64,000 bases of DNA from an uncultured Pseudomonadales bacterium (GTDB taxonomy: Bacteria > Pseudomonadota > Gammaproteobacteria > Pseudomonadales > Azotimanducaceae): NCBI GenBank assembly GCA_951813515.1, contig OX638346.1, positions 4,245,191 to 4,309,190 on the forward strand, read 5' to 3'. Both the position numbers and the translations under genes were made by a program. The notes under the pieces are model-generated. The model was given only the letters and a program-made list of their open reading frames with translations, searched no databases and was not told the DNA's origin. Below are positions 43,605 through 52,283 of this stretch, piece by piece (within the stretch, counting starts at the first letter, position 1; each line of letters opens with the position of its first letter).

Positions 43605-44555
43605 ATGGCTATATCTCTCGGTGTGCATCTCGGCCAACAGGGCATCCCCATGCCGGAACTGCGGGCACTATGGCGCAAGCTTGACGCACACGGTGTCGAT
43701 TGGATTTCGGTGCGCGACCATCTGTACGAAGCGCCGTTCGAAGGTGGCGACGAGCCTCACTTCGAAGCGCTCGCCACGCTTGGTGCGCTGGCGGCGGAGA
43801 CAAAGCACGCCCGCATAGGCTGCCTCGTGTTCTACATCGGCTACCGCAACCCGGCCCTCCTGGCAAAGGCGGCGATAACGATAGACCACATTTCCGGCGG
43901 ACGCTTCGAACTGGGCATCGGGGCCGGATGGCATGTCTGGGAAGCCTATGCGTACGGCTTTCCATTCCCAGACATAGGGACTCGCCTCGACATGCTCGAC
44001 GAGGCGGCCGAGGTGATCCACCGACTGTTCACGCAAGACCGTACGACCTATTCCGGCAGACACTTCCAGGTCGACGACGCTTCCTGCCTGCCGAAGCCGG
44101 TACGGCCACGACTGCCCATCTGGATCGGCGGCCTTGGAGAACGTCGAACGCTCGAGATCGCGGCGCGACGCGCCGACGGATGGAACGCCGCATACGTCAG
44201 ACCTGAAGAGTATCGTCGCCTGAACGGCGTTCTTGATCACTGGTGCGAGGTGAACCAGCGAGAACCTTCAGAGATCAGGCGCGCGGCCAACGTGGCGTTT
44301 GCGTTGGCGATGAACGAGTCGCGCGCGAAAGTCGAACGCCGAAAGCTGCGGGCGCTGGACAGCGGACAGCAGCTCGATGACGGGGCGCTGACCGGCACGC
44401 CGGACTCGGCCGTCGAACAGGTAATGCAGTACGTAGAGGCTGGCGCCCAGGACGTCAATGTATTGCTGCAGCCGCCCTGGGACGAGGACGCGCTAAACGC
44501 CTACCTCGACGACGTCATACCCGCGATCCACAAGGAAACGGCCGGGTCGAAGTAA
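43605..44555 (+). CDS. LLM-class flavin oxidoreductase (luciferase-like)
   Basis: This 316-residue TIM-barrel oxidoreductase resembles F420- or FMN-dependent LLM enzymes: GVDWISVRDHLYEAPF, AAITIDHISGGRFELGIGAG and LPIWIGGLGERRTLEIAARR. No F420 biosynthesis gene is in the window, so the cofactor is not decided. ATG at 43605 starts the family-like N-terminus; the frame extends to 43560. A second LLM gene lies at 46137. Confidence 0.9.
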   Translation: MAISLGVHLGQQGIPMPELRALWRKLDAHGVDWISVRDHLYEAPFEGGDEPHFEALATLGALAAETKHARIGCLVFYIGYRNPALLAKAAITIDHISGGRFELGIGAGWHVWEAYAYGFPFPDIGTRLDMLDEAAEVIHRLFTQDRTTYSGRHFQVDDASCLPKPVRPRLPIWIGGLGERRTLEIAARRADGWNAAYVRPEEYRRLNGVLDHWCEVNQREPSEIRRAANVAFALAMNESRAKVERRKLRALDSGQQLDDGALTGTPDSAVEQVMQYVEAGAQDVNVLLQPPWDEDALNAYLDDVIPAIHKETAGSK

Positions 44556-44601
44556 GCTGCGGCGTCCAACCACCCCAATCGCTTACGCGCTTCGGAGGCG
44601 G

Positions 44602-45027
44602 TTATTCCATGGAAGGACGGCTGGAAGGACGGAAGGGAAGCTGAAAAAATCGCTTGGCTTTGGAGGTGTCTTCGGCGGTCTTCAATCCACAATCCCCTTT
44701 CAGGCGACAACTGAAGTTCGACAGCACTGGAATCATGCAGAAGGCCGCCACTACCAGGTACATGGATTCATGGCGGTGGGCAATCCAGTCCCCGCGCAGG
44801 TGCGGCACCATCTGGAAGAACAACGCGAAGTAGCAGAACATGGCGACGGTGGCGCCAATGGCGCCGGTCCATGCGACCGGGTTGGATATCCGGGACTTCA
44901 GCGACAGGAGCGCTACCAGCGCGCCGTATCCGTAAATGAGAGACCAGGGTGCCGAGTCGTCTTTGCTCAAGTAGCTGAAGGCAAGAATGAGCAACGCCAC
45001 ACCGATCAACCCATTCACGTACCGCAT
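44602..45027 (-). CDS. Small four-helix membrane protein, hypothetical
   Basis: I do not recognise the family. The 141-residue product has about four hydrophobic segments: LIGVALLILAFSYL, SLIYGYGALVALLSL, WTGAIGATVAMFCYFALFF and MYLVVAAFCMIPVLS. A basic tail with two Cys follows. AAGGA lies 6-7 bases before ATG. Similar short proteins are often annotated as transmembrane family 220-like, but that is uncertain here. Confidence 0.65.
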   Translation of the reverse strand: MRYVNGLIGVALLILAFSYLSKDDSAPWSLIYGYGALVALLSLKSRISNPVAWTGAIGATVAMFCYFALFFQMVPHLRGDWIAHRHESMYLVVAAFCMIPVLSNFSCRLKGDCGLKTAEDTSKAKRFFQLPFRPSSRPSME

Positions 45028-45168
45028 ACAGCGTCCTTGCCCCTTCGCGTCAGCGCCGGAAACACAATACTCGTTAATCGCACGCGAATATTCAACTATT
45101 TGTTACGAATGGTGACACATGGTGGCGGATCCTGGCGCTGAGTCCTGCCAGCATGACGACACTAGGCC

Positions 45169-45981
45169 CTAGGCCGCCGACCGATCTCCAGCGTTTGCGC
45201 GGGCCTTGCGCACGGTATCCCACGCCGCCTTGATCTGCTGGGTACGCTCGGTGGCGGCCCGCATCATCTCCTCGGGAAGTCCTTTCGACGCGAGCTTGTC
45301 CGGATGGTGCCGCGACATCTGTCGCCGATAGTGACGCTTTATCTCGGCGTCCGACGCATCGGGCGATGCGCCGAGGGTGGCATAGGCGTCTTCCAGCGAC
45401 ATGCCCGAATCGGCATCGCCGCCGGAATGAATTCCCGATGCGATCAGGCGCTCGAGTTGCAGGTAGTCCGCGCGAGACAGCCCAAGGCGCGCCGCGACGT
45501 GCAGCAGGATACGGCCTTCCTCGGCGTGAATCCGGTGATCGGCGGCGGCTGCCTGGATCTGGATTTCCACGAACATGCGGATGAGATTGGTCGCCCGACC
45601 GCACTCGGACCGAAGTTGGTCCAGGACCTCGTCAAGGGGGAACTCACTCCGCTTCCCTTCGTTGAAGAGCGCCCGGGCAGCCGTGCGCTGCCGCCCGTCG
45701 AGACCAAGCTGGTCCATCACCTGGTTGGCAAGACCGATCTCCTCGGCAGTGACGCGTCCATCGGCCTTTGCAACGTGCCCCATGACGCCGAAGACGGCAG
45801 CGAAGAACGCAAGCTGAACGCGCTCCGGGCCCGGTCCCCCGGGGTCCACGCCTTCCCCGGCGCCGATCCCGCTCAAGGGCCGTCCCAGGCTTCGTCCCAT
45901 GGCGGCGCCGAGCAGCGCGCCGATGGGACCTCCCAGAAGGTAGCCGAACGCGCCACCCAACAGCAGACCCCACCAGCTCAC
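45169..45981 (-). CDS. djlA: DjlA-type co-chaperone
   Basis: The 270-residue protein has an N-terminal Gly-rich membrane anchor (LLGGAFGYLLGGPIGALLGA), a central TerB-like helical domain (FGVMGHVAKADGRVTAEEI) and a C-terminal J-domain with the HPD motif in SRHHPDKLA. DjlA stimulates DnaK at the inner membrane and is linked to capsule regulation in E. coli. Its length matches the family. Confidence 0.94.
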   Translation of the reverse strand: MSWWGLLLGGAFGYLLGGPIGALLGAAMGRSLGRPLSGIGAGEGVDPGGPGPERVQLAFFAAVFGVMGHVAKADGRVTAEEIGLANQVMDQLGLDGRQRTAARALFNEGKRSEFPLDEVLDQLRSECGRATNLIRMFVEIQIQAAAADHRIHAEEGRILLHVAARLGLSRADYLQLERLIASGIHSGGDADSGMSLEDAYATLGASPDASDAEIKRHYRRQMSRHHPDKLASKGLPEEMMRAATERTQQIKAAWDTVRKARANAGDRSAA

Positions 45982-46136
45982 GGAGTCAGTCCCCGTGACG
46001 CGGGGGGCATCCCCGAATGGCGCACAGCCGTCGCGGGGCGGCCCGACACCGGCTCGCCAAGAGCTTGAACTATCCGTTTATCCATCGACAGCCGCATCGT
46101 ACACTAAGGCACGAACGGCAATAGGAGATTGGCAGG

Positions 46137-47012
46137 GTGGCATTCGGCGGCATCGACAAAGCGAAATTCGGGGTTTCGATCTTCCCGACAGACTACGCCA
46201 TACAACCCGCGGAACTGGCGCGGGAAGTGGAAGCCCGGGGCCTGGACAGCATGTTCTTTCCCGAGCATACGCACATTCCAGCAAGCCGGCTGACGCCCTT
46301 CCCCGGCGGCGGAGATCTGCCGCAGCAGTATTGGCGCGCCCACGACCCCTTCGTCGCGCTCGCAACCTGTGCCGCCGTGACCGAGAGAATTTCGCTCGGC
46401 ACCGGCATCTGCCTCGTCATCGAGCGCGATCCAATCACCCTGGCGAAGGAGATCGCATCGCTCGACATGGTTTCGGGCGGACGCGTCATCCTCGGCATCG
46501 GTGCCGGATGGAATCGCGAGGAGATGGAAAACCACGGCGCCGTCTACAGGGATCGATGGAAGATCACGCGGGAGAAAGTGCTGGCGATGCGCGCCATCTG
46601 GACCGAGGACGAAGCGCAGTTTCACGGCGAGTTCGTCGATTTCGATCCGATCTGGTCCTGGCCGAAGCCCGTTCAGCCCGGCGGACCTCCGATCTGGATC
46701 GGCGCCAACTCAAGGTGGGTTTTCGATCGGGTAGCGGAATACGCGGACGGCTGGATGCCCATCGGCGGTCCGGGCTCCGGCAACATGCAGCGCCTCGCCC
46801 AGGCCATGCAGGCGAGGGGCCGGGAAATGACCAATCTCGACCTCGCTTTGTTCGGGGCGCCCATGGACGCCGCTCAATGCGCGGGACGCATAGGGCAGGG
46901 ATTCGACCATATCGTCTTCGGTTTGCCGTCAGCCGATGCGGACACCGTGCTACCGCAGCTTGACCGTATTGTCGAAGTCATCGCCGCCATCCGCGGCGAC
47001 ACTCGCCCATGA
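46137..47012 (+). CDS. LLM-class flavin oxidoreductase, second
   Basis: This 291-residue luciferase-like TIM-barrel protein has FPTDYAIQPAELAREVEARG, DSMFFPEHTHIPASR, LDMVSGGRVILGIGAGWN and GGPPIWIGANSRW. It belongs to the TIGR03619-like F420 subgroup by appearance. GTG at 46137 has AGGAG upstream at good spacing. Substrate unknown. It is divergent from djlA. Confidence 0.9.
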   Translation: MAFGGIDKAKFGVSIFPTDYAIQPAELAREVEARGLDSMFFPEHTHIPASRLTPFPGGGDLPQQYWRAHDPFVALATCAAVTERISLGTGICLVIERDPITLAKEIASLDMVSGGRVILGIGAGWNREEMENHGAVYRDRWKITREKVLAMRAIWTEDEAQFHGEFVDFDPIWSWPKPVQPGGPPIWIGANSRWVFDRVAEYADGWMPIGGPGSGNMQRLAQAMQARGREMTNLDLALFGAPMDAAQCAGRIGQGFDHIVFGLPSADADTVLPQLDRIVEVIAAIRGDTRP

Positions 47013-47073
47013 GGAAATCAGGCCAAGCAGGCTCTGACCGGGGGTGAACACAGCACCCGCGGGGTGACGGATA

Positions 47074-47622
47074 TCACGGTGCGAGAAGCGTCCGGTGCTC
47101 GGGCACCAGCGGTAAGGTGCGGGCATGCCGCCGGGCGAGCGGCGACATCTTGGTCCACGTACGCTTCAAGATATGCGCGACCTGTGCCGGGTTACGTCGT
47201 GCGGCGAACCGATCAAGTTCCGATTCCAGGAAGACGAGACATGCACAGTCCTCGAGCAACTGGACCTCTGGGTTCCGTTTGAGTCCATGCTTTTGGATCA
47301 GTCCGCCTACCCGCTCGATTGCCGCCGGGGCTACCTCGCAGGAGGCGAGCAGATCGCCAACCGCTTGCGCCTGTCGCCGTGCAGCATGGCGCCGCCACCG
47401 AAGGTATCCCTCGCGGCCCGGGGGAAAGTCCTGCCGAGGATAGCGCCACCGCTCGAAATGCTGCGCGCGGACCGCTATCCTGAGTTCGTCGGACGCGGCC
47501 TCGGCAAGCAGGCCTAGCCACGCCGACATGCGCTCGGCATAGTCCAGTTCGCGACCCGCAGGGTCATCCGCATGGCGGCGATCAATGGCAGCGATGACTT
47601 CGGTAAACGTGCGGCTTTTCAC
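47074..47622 (-). CDS. DUF4202 family protein
   Basis: This 182-residue protein matches DUF4202: DYAERMSAWLGLLAEAAS, RAQHFERWRYPRQDFPPG, GYLRWRRHAARRQAQAVG and EDCACLVFLESELDRFA, with LKRTWTKMS near the end. Conserved His and Asp or Glu residues suggest a metal or phosphohydrolase site, but the function is unknown. GTG at 47622 is the chosen start; the open frame further upstream is antisense to the flavodoxin-like gene. Confidence 0.85.
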   Translation of the reverse strand: MKSRTFTEVIAAIDRRHADDPAGRELDYAERMSAWLGLLAEAASDELRIAVRAQHFERWRYPRQDFPPGREGYLRWRRHAARRQAQAVGDLLASCEVAPAAIERVGGLIQKHGLKRNPEVQLLEDCACLVFLESELDRFAARRNPAQVAHILKRTWTKMSPLARRHARTLPLVPEHRTLLAP

Positions 47623-48093
47623 AGGTTGAACCCCAAGCACCTTCTCATCGTATATCACTCGCAGCGCGGCAGCACCGGGCGCATGGCACAGGCCGCCTTC
47701 GACGGCGCGACGGACCCCGAGATCGAGAACGTCGAGACCAGATTCATGCGCGCGGCTGACGCCCAGCCCGAGGATCTGCTCTGGGCCCAGGGCTTGCTCA
47801 TCGGTACCCCCGAGAACTTCGGCTACATGTCGGGCGGCATGAAGGATTTCTTCGACCGCACGTTCTATCCCGTCGAGGGCAAGATCCAGCCGCTGCCCTA
47901 CGCGGTCTTCATCAGCGCCGAGAACGACGGAACCGGTGCCTTGCGGGCGATACGTCGGATCGCCACGGGGTACCCGTTCAACGAGGTGGCCGAACCCGTA
48001 ATCGCAAAGGGGGACTTGACCGAAACCCACCTCGACCGGTGCCGAGAACTGGGCATGACGTTGGCAGCCGGACTCGATGCGGGCATCTTTTAG
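47572..48093 (+). CDS. Flavodoxin-like NAD(P)H/FMN protein
   Basis: The protein has a flavodoxin fold with the FMN phosphate loop LLIVYHSQRGSTGRMA and the second loop IGTPENFGYMSGGMKDFFDR. It should carry FMN; redox partner unknown. ATG at 47572 has AGGG upstream, but it would overlap the DUF4202 gene head-to-head by 51 bases. TTG at 47626 starts at the family N-terminus (NPKHLLIVYH) and leaves 3 bases between the divergent starts. Either is possible. Confidence 0.82.
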   Translation: MAAINGSDDFGKRAAFHRLNPKHLLIVYHSQRGSTGRMAQAAFDGATDPEIENVETRFMRAADAQPEDLLWAQGLLIGTPENFGYMSGGMKDFFDRTFYPVEGKIQPLPYAVFISAENDGTGALRAIRRIATGYPFNEVAEPVIAKGDLTETHLDRCRELGMTLAAGLDAGIF

Positions 48094-48178
48094 TGCGCCA
48101 GGGGCCTGCGCCGTAGAACGGTACGCAGTGCCGATCAAGGCACAGGATCCGGGACGGGTGGTTGGGCGAAACAGAGGG

Positions 48179-48232
48179 CTTTGGGCGGGGTAAGACACGG
48201 CGCCCGTCAGAGCGACGGATTTTATGGCGCTA
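48179..48232. repeat. REP-like element abutting the histidine kinase stop codon
   Basis: On the minus strand it begins TAGCGCCATAAAATCCGTCG. It is a diverged member of the family seen twice at 53595-53771. The hairpin arm is conserved in form (CGTC-GCTCT-GACG) although its sequence differs. The element starts exactly with the TAG stop of the histidine kinase gene. Confidence 0.65.
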
Positions 48233-50395
48233 GTCGGTCAAACCGTCTTCACGTTCCGATTCCTGATCCGTCGTTTCGGGGACCGGTGGAACGAGGGGGA
48301 TGTCGACGATCATCTCGGTGAAGCTCCCCTGTTCCGACTCGACACGGATGTTGCCGCCATGTTGCCGGACGATGTCGCTCGATATCGCGAGACCCAGACC
48401 GTTGCCCTTGTCCGTGGGCTTGGTGGTAAAGAACGGATTGAAGATCTTGTCGATGACCTCCTGCGGCATTCCCGTACCGTTGTCCCGCACCCGAATCTCG
48501 ACCGTCTCTTCCGTGCGCCGCGTCGACACCGCGAGGATCGGCTTGTAGTCGTCGCCGGATGCCACGCGCCGCTCATTGGTGGCGTCGCAGGCGTTGCCCA
48601 CCATGTTCAGGAAGACCCGGCCCAGGTCCTGGGGAACGACACTGATTTCGCCGGCATCGGGGTCGAAGTCCTCCTGGATATCGAGCTGGAAGTTCTCATC
48701 TGCGGCTCTCGCGCTGTGAAAAGCAAGGCGAACGTGCTCTTCGAGCAGGGTGTTGATGTCCGTCGGCTGTCGGTCGCCAGAACTTCGCCCCATCCTCAAC
48801 ATGTCGCGCACAATGCGGTCGGCCCGATCTCCGTGACCACCGATCCGCTCCAGGTTCTCCGTAAGGTCCTGGCATATTTCGTCGATCAACTCGCGCTGTT
48901 CGCCTTCCATCGAATCGCCGCTCTCGTTGAGAACTTCCTTGAGTTCCTCGATCAGTTCGCTCGATGCCTCCGCAAAGTTCTTGACGAAGTTCAATGGGTT
49001 CTTGATTTCGTGTGCGACGCCGGCCGTCAGTTCGCCCAGTTCCGCCAACTTCTGCGATGCGATGATCTGATCCTGGGCCTCGCGCAAATCAGCCAGCGCC
49101 TTTTCGATGGCCGCGTTCTTGTCCTGCAACTCTTCTGCAAGCTTCTCCACCAAGTTCAACCGTTGAACCTCCAGGGCGTGGCGTCGGAAAACTTCAAGAG
49201 CGGCGGCCATTTCCGCGACTTCGTCGTGTCCGCTGATGTCGACTTCTGCTTCCAGGTCGCCGTCCGCCATGCGACGCATTCGATCGGACAGACGGTCGAT
49301 GCGGCGTAACAGGACACCGCCCACAAACAGCCAGGCGATCAGTATGGCACCGACTATGCTGACAACATTGAGCCCCAGCAACACGCGGCGGCCTGTGAGG
49401 ATTGCTTGCGTGGACGACCCGGTAGCTTCGTCGACGCTCGCGCGCACCGAACCGACATAACTCTCGACATCGGCAACCAGGTCGATTTCCAGGTCGTGGT
49501 TGCGTTTCTCCAGTTCCCGCTGCCGGTCGACGAGCCGCAACGCCGATGTTCGCACATTGAAGCCGCCCAATTCGCCGACGCCAAGTTCCTCTAGACGGGC
49601 GAACAGGGGCTCGACTGCCTCTCCGGCCGAAGAACCCTCAAGTGCCGCAAGGCTCCGCTCGATACCTCCGATTGCGGCTTCGAAACGCTCGCGCAACGGC
49701 TCTATCAGAGGCGAATCGGACATGTTGAAGGCACTGGCCAATAGCTGCGTCGCGATGCTCGCCTCGCGCCTAAGGGAAGCCAGGTGACGATAGCGATCGA
49801 ACTGGGCCGTGGAGAAATACTGATCGCGGGGATCCCGTGGCCGATCGAGATCGCGATAGCCAGTCATCGCATAGAACAACTGGTCGTCGATCGCGGTCGT
49901 CAGGACCACGGCCAACCGGTTCTCGAGCCCCAACAGTTCCGTGCGTACCGACTCGCTTTGTCTGGCAAGCTCGAAACCAGCGCGCACGGACTCCTTGATC
50001 GCCTCCGTATTGGCGATGAGTTCCGCACCGTGCTCACGAACTCGTTCATAGATATCGCCCTTGTCGCGTAATTCCAACAACGACGACTCGAAGGCATTCC
50101 GCTCGGCATCTACCCGCTCGGAGACATCCGTGAAGGACAAGGGGTCGGCCGCGGTAAGCCGCGGCGCCGCCGCGACCAGCGCACCGCTCTGTTGCACCAC
50201 GGCGAACGCCGCCTCCATTTCCGGCACGCTGTATTCATTTACATGGCGCTGCAGTTCACCCACCTGGTTGAAGGAAAACCAGCCCACCAGGCTGGCGACC
50301 GCGGTAAACGCCACCGCGAAGCCGAGACCGGCATAGAGTTGCACCGAAATCCGGCGACTGGCTCGCAGCAGGCGACTTAGTTGCTCTCGGATCAC
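48230..50395 (-). CDS. Membrane sensor histidine kinase
   Basis: The 721-residue kinase has two membrane helices (about residues 19-42 and 345-365) flanking a large helical periplasmic sensor, then a HAMP domain (RRMADGDLEAEVDISGHDEV), a coiled coil, and the kinase core. The H-box is LTAGVAHEIKNPLNFVKNF, with N-box NMVGNACDATN, G1 RDNGTGMP and G2 GNGLGLAISS. GTG at 50395 overlaps the stop of the binding-protein gene by 4 bases. The genetic coupling suggests that the periplasmic binding protein feeds ligand signals to this kinase. Confidence 0.93.
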   Translation of the reverse strand: MIREQLSRLLRASRRISVQLYAGLGFAVAFTAVASLVGWFSFNQVGELQRHVNEYSVPEMEAAFAVVQQSGALVAAAPRLTAADPLSFTDVSERVDAERNAFESSLLELRDKGDIYERVREHGAELIANTEAIKESVRAGFELARQSESVRTELLGLENRLAVVLTTAIDDQLFYAMTGYRDLDRPRDPRDQYFSTAQFDRYRHLASLRREASIATQLLASAFNMSDSPLIEPLRERFEAAIGGIERSLAALEGSSAGEAVEPLFARLEELGVGELGGFNVRTSALRLVDRQRELEKRNHDLEIDLVADVESYVGSVRASVDEATGSSTQAILTGRRVLLGLNVVSIVGAILIAWLFVGGVLLRRIDRLSDRMRRMADGDLEAEVDISGHDEVAEMAAALEVFRRHALEVQRLNLVEKLAEELQDKNAAIEKALADLREAQDQIIASQKLAELGELTAGVAHEIKNPLNFVKNFAEASSELIEELKEVLNESGDSMEGEQRELIDEICQDLTENLERIGGHGDRADRIVRDMLRMGRSSGDRQPTDINTLLEEHVRLAFHSARAADENFQLDIQEDFDPDAGEISVVPQDLGRVFLNMVGNACDATNERRVASGDDYKPILAVSTRRTEETVEIRVRDNGTGMPQEVIDKIFNPFFTTKPTDKGNGLGLAISSDIVRQHGGNIRVESEQGSFTEMIVDIPLVPPVPETTDQESEREDGLTD

Positions 50396-51678
50396 GGCGC
50401 CAGGCCCTCGAGCGAATCGACCTCTCGGTAGCGGCCGCCGTCATCGATCATCGTGAGGAAAACCTTGTCCGATCCCTGGTTGTCGTTGTCGCCATAGCGC
50501 AACTCGAACCCGTCCAGGTCAATCGGCTCGGCATCGCGGAGTACGTCGAGGAAGGCGCTCCTGGTGACGTTCTCGCCGCAGCGCTCTAGCGCCGCGATCG
50601 CCAGGCGTCCCGCCAGGTATCCCTCGAAAGACACGAAACCGGGAACCGCGTCCGAGTCGTGAGTAGCCAGCGCTCGCACATAGCTGTCCACTACCGGCGG
50701 CGCTCTGCCCGTCGGGAAGGGCACGACCTGCGTGACGACGACGCCCGCGCCGCCCTCGCCCAGTTCGTTCACCAGGGCATTGCTGCCGACAAAGGATATC
50801 GTCACAAGCACCGGATCGAATCCCGTGTGACGTGCCCACTTGATGAACGCGGCGACAGGCTGGTACGCCCCGACCAGGATCACCGCGCCGGGGTCCGTCT
50901 TTCGGATGTCCATCAAGCCCGTCTTCACGGCGGTCGTGTTCCGGGGATACACCCCCGTGGATACGTACTCCATGCCCCGCCGCGCAAGGGCCGCCCGGAC
51001 CCCCCGGTAGCCCGCGCGCCCAAAGGAATCGTCCTGGTACATGATGGAAATCCGTTCGATGCCGAGGTCACCGATCAGTCGCGCCACCATCTCCTCGGTT
51101 TCCTGGTCGTAGGATGCCCGCAGGTTGATGACGTTCCCGAACTCCGGACTTCGCAGAAAAGCCGCCCCGGTGAACGGGGCGACGTAGGGGATGCCCGCGT
51201 CGGCGGCCACGGGGGCGGCCGAGCGTGAAGTCGGCGTACCAACAGCACCGATCAGGGCAAAAACCATGTGCTCGCCGATCAGTTGCTGCGTGTTGACGAC
51301 TGCCGTTTCCGGTTCGTAGGCGTCGTCGAGCGATACGAGTTCCAGCCGCCGACCGTGCACGCCACCGTTTCGGTTCGCCTCGTCGAAAGCAGCCCCTATA
51401 CCGAGACGCATGTGCGTTCCCAACTCGGCCGCAGGGCCGCTAAACGCGGCAGACTGTCCGAACAGGATACGATCCTTCGTCACTCCGGACACCGCAACGG
51501 CCGAAGGTCCTCCTGCGCCGGTTTCCTCTACGTTCGCCGGCTGAGCGCCCGTCGACAGGGATGCCGCCAAACCGCCGGCCAACGCCAAACGGCGCCACCG
51601 GTGCCAGTTGTTGCGTGGATGACGAGCTGGGCCGGGCCACAGGCGGCGCCATCGGTGCCGGCTGTGGGGCACTTGCAT
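50392..51678 (-). CDS. Leu/Ile/Val-type periplasmic binding protein
   Basis: The protein has the family-6 (LivJ-like) binding fold: ILFGQSAAFSGPAAELG, GGVHGRRLELVSLDDAYEP, GAVGTPTSRSAAPVAAD and FVSFEGYLAGRLAIAAL. A twin-Arg-like start (RWRRLALAGGLAAS) suggests export. No ABC permease genes are near; it sits between RsbW and histidine kinase genes, so a sensory role is inferred. ATG at 51678 is chosen. The frame is open to 51819 but passes through a 63-bp repeat that duplicates the N-terminal peptide. Confidence 0.85.
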   Translation of the reverse strand: MQVPHSRHRWRRLWPGPARHPRNNWHRWRRLALAGGLAASLSTGAQPANVEETGAGGPSAVAVSGVTKDRILFGQSAAFSGPAAELGTHMRLGIGAAFDEANRNGGVHGRRLELVSLDDAYEPETAVVNTQQLIGEHMVFALIGAVGTPTSRSAAPVAADAGIPYVAPFTGAAFLRSPEFGNVINLRASYDQETEEMVARLIGDLGIERISIMYQDDSFGRAGYRGVRAALARRGMEYVSTGVYPRNTTAVKTGLMDIRKTDPGAVILVGAYQPVAAFIKWARHTGFDPVLVTISFVGSNALVNELGEGGAGVVVTQVVPFPTGRAPPVVDSYVRALATHDSDAVPGFVSFEGYLAGRLAIAALERCGENVTRSAFLDVLRDAEPIDLDGFELRYGDNDNQGSDKVFLTMIDDGGRYREVDSLEGLAP

Positions 51679-51783
51679 GGAACAGACGCCTCCGGGGAGC
51701 GCCAGCGACCCGGGGCGTGTGTTGCGTGGACGACGAGCTGGGCCGGGCCACAGGCGGCGCCATCGGTGCCGGCTGTGGGGCAC
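51610..51783. repeat. 63-bp direct repeat, two copies 111 bp apart
   Basis: The copies at 51610-51672 and 51721-51783 differ at one base. The offset of 111 bp is a multiple of three, so the minus-strand frame of the binding-protein gene reads the same peptide (HSRHRWRRLWPGPAR) twice. They lie at the 5' end of the binding-protein gene and in the spacer after the RsbW-type gene. Confidence 0.8.
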
Positions 51784-51818
51784 GAGGATCCGGCATTTCA
51801 CGGCAGCCGGCACTCTCA

Positions 51819-52283
51819 TCAGATGTTGCGCTTTGTCAGCGTCAGGCGATTGCGGTCGTTTTCGCGCCGGTACTCAACATCATCCATCAGCGTTTTCACG
51901 AAAAAGACACCCAGACCCCCGATATTGCGCGCTTCCAGCGAAGCCTCCACGTCCGGCTCCGCCGCCTCCTGCAGCGGGTTGAAAGGCTGGCCATCGTCGA
52001 TGACATCGATAACCACGCCGTCGCTGTCCGATTTGACCCTCACCTCGAATTCATGGACCCCGTGATCTTCATAGGCATAGCTGATGACGTTCATCACGAC
52101 TTCCTCCAACGCCAACTTGATGTGATAGGACATCTGCTCCGACCATCCCTGTGTCTGGCCGAATTCCTCCACGGCACGGTCCAGGCGGGCCATCTCGTCG
52201 GTATTGTTGAGAAGACAGAACGTCGCCTCGGCGCCGCTGTCCCCCGCCTGGCTTCGGGCAGTCGGTTCGTTGGGACTCACCAT
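51819..52283 (-). CDS. RsbW-type serine kinase / anti-sigma-like ATPase
   Basis: This 154-residue HATPase_c protein has N-box KLALEEVVMNVISYAYED, G1 DVIDDGQPFNP and G2 GGLGVFFVKTL. This is the fold of RsbW/SpoIIAB anti-sigma kinases, which phosphorylate STAS antagonists. ATG at 52283 overlaps the phosphatase stop (TGATG), so the pair is coupled. No STAS protein or sigma factor is encoded nearby; partners must be elsewhere. Confidence 0.9.
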   Translation of the reverse strand: MVSPNEPTARSQAGDSGAEATFCLLNNTDEMARLDRAVEEFGQTQGWSEQMSYHIKLALEEVVMNVISYAYEDHGVHEFEVRVKSDSDGVVIDVIDDGQPFNPLQEAAEPDVEASLEARNIGGLGVFFVKTLMDDVEYRRENDRNRLTLTKRNI

